From positions 62,001 to 126,000 of the forward strand of contig QVRM01002771.1 of NCBI GenBank assembly GCA_003439945.1: a stretch of 64,000 bases of DNA. The letters run 5' to 3'. Made by a program: the position numbers and the translations under genes. The notes beneath the pieces were generated by a model that searched no databases, was not told the origin of the DNA, and saw nothing but the letters and a program-made list of their open reading frames with translations. The stretch is from Dermanyssus gallinae. Its lineage: Eukaryota > Arthropoda > Arachnida > Mesostigmata > Dermanyssidae. Shown here in pieces: positions 57,490 through 64,000 of this stretch (positions are counted from its first letter, which is position 1; every line of letters begins with the position of its first letter).

Positions 57490-58110
57490 TTAATCCGGCA
57501 CAGTTACACTCCACACACCGGGGGCTTCCGTGATTCGCGAGGGAATCATCGTCGTACCGTACGACCCTTTTCCTTTTTCCCGGAAAAAGCCGTGTAGCTC
57601 AAGCGTCGTTCGCTGGGAATTCAGTTGACCGGAGAGCTCTCTACCTACCAATAGCGTTGTTGGTAGCGCCCACATGTCTCGCCGCCCGGCCACCGTTATA
57701 GGATGAATGATAACGGATGATGTGCCATAGCGTCGACTGGTCCACCGCATCTCTGCTGACGAGGGCTCTCACAACCAATGTTACGCCGTCCAGTCGAAAG
57801 CCGACACAACTCTTTGCAGAGCAGCGTACCCAGTGGGGCGCCTGGAAGAGCGTGCAGCCAGGCTCCCGCGCCCCTAGCAGACTCCGCTGCAACGGGCAAA
57901 TGGGCTCTTGCACTGAGTGCCATAATGAGTCGAGCGGATTAAACCGTCAAGCGGCTTCGCGAACAGGGAGGTCACGCACTGCTCATGCTGAGAAGACGCC
58001 TTTCTCGTTATTGTACCTGTAGTGGAAATTCGCCTTATTTTCACGTGAGGCCGTTTTTGAAGTCTTCTATACCGGCCTTTTCCAGAAGTGGCCCTATGCA
58101 GCCCTCCAGC
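57490..58110 (-). pseudogene. Non-LTR retrotransposon C-terminal fragment, copy G
   Basis: On the minus strand: ESARGAGAWLHALPGAPLGT, then CGGPVDAMAHHPLSF (degraded Cys/His block), then GGRAARHVG or AGRRDMWALPTT in overlapping frames, LELHGFFREKGK, and finally IPSRITEAPGVWSVTVPD (equivalent to IPWxxGxxLVWDVTVPDT). It keeps more of the C-terminal nuclease-like block than copy F, with which it aligns over about 500 bp. At least three shifts. The higher-coordinate edge ends ATGCAGCCCTCCAG, matching copy F. Confidence 0.65.
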
Positions 58111-58119
58111 GATGGCATC

Positions 58120-58650
58120 GACGTGATATATAGGTAGATAAATAAACTTACTAAAATGTTCTATAATGACACTAAAATAGGTCATCAAGCCCAACAAACT
58201 TCTTTTTCATTCCCAGGTTTTTGTTTGTTTACCTAGTGCGCACCCAGTCAAATGTTTGGTATAATTATTAGTGCCCATGCTTTCCGCGACAAACAAACCC
58301 GTTTTGCAATCGTTGCGCCTGAATTGTATTGAACAGAGGTGCTGATACAGAACGATACGATACGTCAGGTCGAGGATACTGACCAAAAACACCGAACCCA
58401 CATGATTTAGCAATGTCATAGTTCTTTTCTTTGGCTGTACGTTGTGTGCTCGACGGTCGTGACATGGCAGCCGCTGAATGTGATCAATAATGGGGTCCGT
58501 TTGCTACACAAAGGTGAGATGGCTGCGCCTGGAGTTTCACGTGTCGCCCGCCGCACGTATTGAACTACTTAGCGCCTACGTGGCTACGAACGAACCGCTA
58601 ATGCGCAAGGCTGGCACGAGACTGCTGAAATTATTCCAAAGCCATTCTAT
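58120..58650. other. No recognised gene
   Basis: A minus frame near 58268-58465 (MSRPSSTQRTAKEKNYDIAK) has no known motif. Confidence 0.4.
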
Positions 58651-58654
58651 AAAC

Positions 58655-58698
<44 letters not shown>

Positions 58699-59473
58699 GA
58701 ATTAACATTGTTCCATATATTTTTGTAGTTGTTGTTGTTGTATTTGTAACATAAACAGCGTTGTCCAGGAGGATGTCGAGGGGCCCTTGGTAAGCAGACT
58801 AAGCAACCGCAAAAGCACACAGCAACAAGGTCAAGGCAGAGTAAAAGCAGCAGCAGCAGCAGACGGAGAAGGAGGATGAGGAGGAGGTCGTAGCGGTGGA
58901 TGCTCGTCCTAGAGTTGGTCATGTTGACGACGACCAACACGATCATGACCCGTGGTCATCATCACCGTGAACGATCCGCCTGCGGTTGTTGCGGTTGTCG
59001 AGCGACGATCATCTTGGCTGACTGATTGTCGATGCTGATGGCAGCGCGGTGATAATGACGACGATCATGACGACGCTGCTGATGGTGGTGGTGATGATGA
59101 TGATGATGGTGGTGGTGGTGATGATGATGATGATGATGGCGGTGGTGATGGTGATAATGATGATGATGATGATGATAGTCATGCCGGTGACGCAGATTCT
59201 GCCAATGCTGTCGAGAAAGGAAGGCCCGAGATTGAGATCGCTGCTCTGCGGTTAGCAGCTTCGAACAAACTTACACAGGCTGCTCCGGCTAGCCGGACTG
59301 TGTGGTGGTAGAGTTGCTGCTGCTGCTGCCACCGCTGTTGTGGTTATGATGGTGCAGCTATTTGTTGTCGTTTGCCATTGCCTACGACGGCTGGCTACTT
59401 TCTACTACTACTGTACTACTACTATTACTATTATTACTACTGCTACTGCATTTGCTACTATGAATACTAAAAA

Positions 59474-59670
59474 GTAAAGTTTTCGGGCTGACCACCCTCA
59501 GCCAAGATTTAACGGAGTCCACGGAACTGTTTTTCACATTGCTTCATAGACGGACTACCCCCATGTGAATACAAATGTGGGGCAACGGTGGGGCTCGAAC
59601 CCGCGCACCTGCTATGTGTCTCCTCCGGTTGCGAGGCGCAGACTTAAGCTATCACGACACCGGGCTCGAC
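59474..59670 (-). mobile_element. tRNA-derived SINE, copy 4 (minus strand)
   Basis: The reverse complement starts GTCGAGCCCGGTGTCGTGAT and has B box GGTTCGAGCCCC and the 3' end GGCTGAGGGTGGTCAGCC then AAAACTTTACTTTTTAG. The 3' hairpin stem GGCTGA/TCAGCC is kept although the loop has grown from 3 to 6 bases. CTACTGCATTTGCTACTAT (ending 59461) and CTACTGCTTTTGCTACTAT (ending about 59705) flank the copy, a likely 19-bp target duplication with one mismatch, in a TAC/TAG-rich context. Confidence 0.88.
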
Positions 59671-59947
59671 ACTTCTACTATTACTACTACTGCTTTTGCT
59701 ACTATTACAACTACGGCAGCAGCTGCTGCTGTTATTGTTTTGCTCGGTGTTGCTCTCGGGTGTGGTTACTGTAATGGCGGTGGTATTGCTTCTGCTGCTG
59801 CTGCGGATCATCATGATCATGATGATGATGATGATCACCATCATCATGATCATGGTGATCATCATCATCATGTTGGCGCTGGTGAGGACTAGGTTGGCGG
59901 GGTGGTGCTCATGATGGTGATGATCATGTCGGCGGCGGCGGTGCTCA

Positions 59948-60038
59948 CGGTGATGGTGGTGATCATGGTGATGGTGGTGATCATGGTGATGGTGGTGATC
60001 ATGGTGATGGTGGTGATCATGGTGATGGTGGTGATCAG
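59948..60038. repeat. 18-bp minisatellite, about five units
   Basis: Unit ATGGTGATGGTGGTGATC, nearly perfect, each unit carrying TGATCA. It gives MVMVVI or ITTITM repeats in translation. Confidence 0.92.
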
Positions 60039-60179
60039 GATAGTGGGGGGGGAGAGGGGTTGGGTAATCGTGGCGGCGGCGGTGATCACCATGAGGATCA
60101 TGGCGCTGACTGTGTCCAACTATGGTCAACGACACGATCGAGGTCGATCCGCGGTCGACGATGAAAAGATGCTGCTGAT

Positions 60180-60680
60180 GCTACTGCTGCTGATTCTGCT
60201 CGAGCTCGGCCCCAGCTGCATTCGCTGCCCGGTGAACGTTGGTGGCCGCCATGAGACATTTGATGTTGAGGCCGTTTTGCGAGCGGCGGCCGATTCGTCG
60301 GTCGGTCGTTCGGTAACGATAGATTGATCGCCGCCATCGGGGCCATCTAGCCAGACTGCCGAGGTCTGCCCACGCAATTAGAAAATTACACACTATTTTT
60401 GTCCGATATTCTCTTGCCTCCTCATGGGAGTCTGTGTCGGCCTGTGTGTGCGTGTTCGAATAAGTTCGACGTTCTGGTCGGCTGGTCCGGTTCGGCCTTG
60501 CCTGGTTTGGCCGAGCGATCGACGATCGCTGCTAACCGTGATGGCCCCCACCTTTGGCTTTAGCGTCCCCCTCCGTAGAGTAGGCTGAAAGCGGCGGAAA
60601 AACATCGTGTACAGCGGAGACTTACTAACTGATCACACTAAAGTTACTTGGCAAGCGACATACGTAACGAATACATAAGC
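60180..60680. other. No gene seen
   Basis: GC-richer unique sequence with overlapping short frames on both strands and no recognised domain. Confidence 0.5.
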
Positions 60681-60682
60681 AA

Positions 60683-60686
<4 letters not shown>

Positions 60687-60723
<37 letters not shown>

Positions 60724-60748
60724 CTTTTAGCGCACGTCTGCGAGCAGA

Positions 60749-60825
<77 letters not shown>

Positions 60826-60874
60826 CATACATACATACATATAGACGTTTAGCGCACGTCTGCGAGCGGAACCG
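60687..60874. repeat. (TA)n tracts flanking a duplicated 27-bp segment
   Basis: TTTAGCGCACGTCTGCGAGC plus AGAACCG at 60726-60752 recurs with one mismatch at 60848-60874. TA runs precede each copy (60687-60721 and 60753-60820, the latter with a CATACATA edge). The unit of TA run plus segment has duplicated recently. Confidence 0.88.
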
Positions 60875-60879
60875 GCAAT

Positions 60880-62095
60880 GGCATCATGGATCGCCAATCT
60901 GGTTAAATCCTTGGCTCGAGTACGCCAAGTGATATTGATAGCCATGCAAAATGTACCGCTAATGTATGCACACAGACTCACAAACACTCTCACGCAGTGT
61001 GGCTACGCTATGTGTGGCTACGATATTTATAGCTATCCGTGCGTAAATAAGCACGGGCAAGCCCCAGTAGAGGACAAGATCGAGGTCCAGCGATATAACG
61101 TGGCGCTGCCGTAGCGTAACCGCAGTCACATCAACGCATCAACACCGAGGAACAGCTCAGAAAAGTCGCCACAGTGCGCCGATCCGTACGTCTGTCTATC
61201 CACGCGTCTATGCGACAGTCATTAATTTGCTTTAGACGTTCGTTATTCGTTGAGAGCGATCTCGTTAATCTAAGCACTTGACGAAAAAAAAATTATATAT
61301 ATATATATAAGACAGACTCTAACTGGATTTTTGAATATTCTTTTTAAAGCCCGCCACGCCTTTGAGTCTGCTATGTTCAGCAAATAGTTATCTATATGGC
61401 CGCAAAGGGCGTAGAATCTTTGAGAACTTCGTTATGTAATCGCAGTCGTTCTCTTTGCTAAAAGAATTATGTCCAAATAAACAGAGAAGTAATTCTGTTG
61501 TGAGCGGCAATTCGGTATGGGTCAGCAAAATGGTCTTATTGCTGCGGAAACTGTCTGACATGTTAAGTGCGTTCTCGGCGAGTATTGCGTTTCAAAGACT
61601 TTGTGCAACATTTATTTCGCCAAGCTACGTTCCGGCAAGGGTAACTTTTTGAATGAACCCCGCTTCCGAAGATCTATTAGGCTCGAGGAAAACTGTCTGC
61701 GCAACGTTATGAAATAAAATTCTCGAGTGACTATGCTGAGTTAGCCATGGACCTAGGGGTGTGCCACACACCCATCGTCATTCGCCTTTGCGCCCATAAT
61801 TTCGTGTCAAAGTTGAACCAATGGTTAAGCGATAGAGAAGGGTGTCTACTGTGTTTGTCGCCCTTGAAAAGATGAACACAAACTTGAGAACCGAAAGGGC
61901 GTAGTAAAAAAACAGCAAAACAACCGTTAGCTTTAAAAACGAAAGCATTGTATGGACCTATTGCTTTTCATTTATGACCTTTCTTTTCTATAACGCAACA
62001 GAAGTTATGCTAAAACCAAGGACCGTCACCGGATGTCGAAGATGGAGAGGTATTCTTAAATTGTGTATATTATTCCATATGTTTTACGTAGTACT

Positions 62096-62131
<36 letters not shown>

Positions 62132-62500
62132 CCGCACGACGGTGTTCCACAGCATGTCCGAGTCTGCAATTCGTTTGTCAAGACGTCTCCTAGCCGGGAA
62201 GCCAAGTAATGAACAGTGGCCACAAAATAAATAGATCTGTACGGTATACTTGCTGTAGTTAACTGGCTACAAGCACGAAAACGGCTACAAATACCGCTAC
62301 TACGAGTGCAACATTGAGAGAAATACTGGGGGTAGGCAAGTGGGGTTGGGGTGGTTGTGTGAGGCTTGGGAGGTGCCACTACGCTGCAGGGCGCTAGCCG
62401 AGCGGAGCAGAACGGAGGAACTTCAGTTCCGTGAAGAGGATCGATTCTCTCCGGTGAAACGCAACCTTGAACCGGCATCATCGACGTTCAGCTTCTCATC
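60880..62500. other. No gene seen; TA tracts
   Basis: TA runs at 61292-61309 and 62098-62127. Other sequence unique, no domain recognised. Confidence 0.55.
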
Positions 62501-62504
62501 TGTG

Positions 62505-62581
62505 TCGTTGTGGTTGTTGTAGTAATTGGTGTTGTTGATTTGGTTGTCGTTGTTGTTGGGTTAGTGATTGTTGTTGTAGTT

Positions 62582-62620
<39 letters not shown>

Positions 62621-62725
62621 GCTGTTGCTTTTTTGTTGTTGCTATCGGTGTCGTCAACATTCCCAATGTTATTGTTGTTACTGGTGTTGTTACTAATATT
62701 GTTGTTGTTGTTGTTGTCGTTGCTG
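62505..62725. repeat. (GTT)n-rich repeat
   Basis: GTT runs with GGT and GCT interruptions; open as poly-Val/Leu and poly-Asn/Thr frames. Confidence 0.92.
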
Positions 62726-63185
62726 TACCAGCAACTGCTGTGCATCCGTTGCGAGAATCAACTATTGCCTACAGCTTGGGGTACTTCGATTGGGTAAGAA
62801 TCGACCGTTACCTGTAGACGAGAAAAAAGGGGGGGGCTAGGGAAGTGTTCGGAGGTGTTCTGAGGTGTGCTGTGGGGAACAACGAAGCTGGCGAGAGTGA
62901 TGGTGATCGTGGTGATCTTGGTGTTGATGATGGTAGTGCTGGGACGGGGAGGAGAAGGGGACTATGATGCGAAGGTCCAACGCTTCTATAGCTGTCTGCT
63001 CGCCAGACCATGGCAGCCGCAGCCGGAGCCGGTCTGGTAGACGACGATCGACACCCCCGAAACAACCCCTCGGCCGGATTCGGCCTCCTTCGTTCGTCCC
63101 GTCGTCGGGATTGCGGACCAGCTGGTCGGTTATTTCGTTGCTAGGTCGGAGGCGCCTGCCCAACTGACTGACTGCCCTCCTGATC

Positions 63186-63252
63186 GTCGTTGTTGTTGCT
63201 GTCGTTGTTGTTGTTGCTGTTGTTGTTGTCGTTGTTGTTGTTGTTGCTGTTG
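63186..63252. repeat. (GTT)n repeat
   Basis: GTT and GCT units. Confidence 0.9.
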
Positions 63253-63470
63253 TCCCACAAAGCGACCTACATGCAGATCGTAGGCGATGAAGCTTGCGCC
63301 GAGTCTTCTCAACGAGGTGTGGTTGAAAATCAATTGGCAATGACGGCGACGATGAAGTACGAGACAGTCGAGTAGTTGTAGTAGTAGTAGGTAGTACCAG
63401 CAGCAGTAGGTAGTGCAGAGCAGTATTGGTACTAAACCGGCAGTAGTATTATTAGTAGTAGTAGTGGCCA

Positions 63471-63717
63471 TAGTAGCAGCAGTAGTAGAATTACTGTCGA
63501 GCCCGGTGGCGTGGTGGCTTAAGTCTGCGCCTCGCAACCGGAGGAGACACATAGGTGCGCGGGTTCGAGCCCCACCGTTGCACATTTGTATTTATGGGGG
63601 TCCGTCTATGAAGCAATGTGAAAAACAGTTCCATGGACGTTAAATCTTGGCTGAGGGTCAGCCCGAAAACTTTACTTTAGTAGTATTACTAGTAGTAGCA
63701 GCAGTAGTAGAATTACT
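63471..63717 (+). mobile_element. tRNA-derived SINE, copy 5, with perfect 25-bp target duplication
   Basis: Body 63496-63680 with B box GGTTCGAGCC at 63562-63571. Compared with the other copies it lacks about 5 nt in the linker after ACACATAG and 3 nt in GGGGGTCCGTC. The tail is TTTAGTAGTATTACTAG. An exact 25-bp direct repeat, starting TAGTAGCAGCAGTAGTAGAA, flanks it at 63471-63495 and 63693-63717, direct evidence of target-primed insertion into a TAG/CAG-rich site. Confidence 0.93.
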
Positions 63718-63839
63718 AGAAGTTGTCGTTCAAGTCGTAGTAGCAGTAGTAGAATGCTAGTTATCGGGCTAGTTGTAGCAGTCGCGATAGTACAAGACAC
63801 CAAGAAGTCAAATCGTCGTATCGTATCGAATCGCCTTCT

Positions 63840-63930
63840 CAAGCCTCGCTTCGAGTCAATCGCGCACGATCGAGAGAGAGGAAGAGAGAGAGCGACGGGG
63901 GAGAGAGAGGGAAACGAGTGATAGTTAAAT
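63840..63930. repeat. GA-rich tract
   Basis: GAGAGAGAGG and AGAGAGAGAG runs on the plus strand. GA-rich sequence of this sort can bind GAGA-type factors near promoters in arthropods, but no gene start is visible before the edge. Confidence 0.7.
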
Positions 63931-64000
63931 GGCCAGTGAGAGGGCAGAAAAGGTTTCGACTAAAGCAGCGAACCGACATACGACCGTCATCAGGCTAGCA

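Larger units (their letters stand above)
58660..60180. repeat. TA tract then CAG, GAG and ATG trinucleotide repeats
   Basis: (TA)n at 58660-58697, CAG/GAG-rich at 58840-58890, ATG/GTG repeats at 59075-59180 and 59800-59880. Frames of poly-Met/Val or poly-His/Asp on either strand are artefacts. Confidence 0.9.

Noticed and set aside
59644..60327. His- and Met/Val-rich frames of 140-160 codons on both strands
   Set aside because: Trinucleotide repeats with few stops; open in multiple frames, and partly overlapping the SINE.
63840..64000. Promoter at the right edge
   Set aside because: GA-rich sequence alone is not enough; no initiator, TATA element or downstream frame can be seen before the window ends.

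Overview
This is a window of a eukaryotic, almost certainly invertebrate animal genome, and it is nearly all repeats and intron-like or intergenic DNA. I found no convincing multi-exon host gene, rRNA or functional tRNA. The evidence for an invertebrate is the mix of several mariner (DD34D) families, R1/Jockey-like and CR1-like non-LTR retrotransposons, a tRNA-derived SINE, very many (TA)n tracts, and clusters of CAA/GTT, CAG and ATG triplet repeats. An arthropod, perhaps a chelicerate, would fit, but that is a guess.

Layout. 0-1.6 kb: the end of a non-LTR retrotransposon, a decayed mariner, and two inverted copies of an unclassified repeat. 1.6-10.7 kb: no gene; TA tracts, an 18-bp GC-rich minisatellite and a tRNA-like remnant. 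10.7-18.4 kb: four mariner-type elements, two of them short related deletion derivatives, one nearly intact with two stop codons (11.5-12.8 kb), and one with an uninterrupted transposase and matching terminal inverted repeats (17.07-18.35 kb). 18.4-28 kb: microsatellites, a frameshifted retrotransposon 3' end (21.9-22.5 kb), and mostly featureless AT-rich DNA. 28-34 kb: a 235-261 bp dispersed repeat present twice, two tandem SINE copies, and two further mariner remnants. 35.3-38.9 kb: three pieces of non-LTR reverse transcriptase on both strands. 39.9-45.6 kb: a dense GTT/CAA cluster, a SINE, a decayed mariner and a GTGGTACAGTA minisatellite. 46.9-58.1 kb: another mariner, a CR1-like element with its 3' tail, a minus-strand reverse transcriptase, a long inverted repeat, and two more copies of the retrotransposon end seen at position 1. 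58.7-64 kb: trinucleotide repeats, an 18-bp minisatellite and two SINE copies.

Common thread. Several mobile elements sit in microsatellites that resemble their own target or tail: two mariners in or against (TA)n, two LINE fragments between (TAA)n runs, and all five SINE copies between (TAG)n-rich runs. The strongest leads are the SINE family (tRNA-like A and B boxes, conserved 3' hairpin, TAG tails, one perfect 25-bp target duplication) and the intact mariner at 17.07-18.35 kb. Identities rest on motifs I can read and remembered family consensus; no database search was possible.
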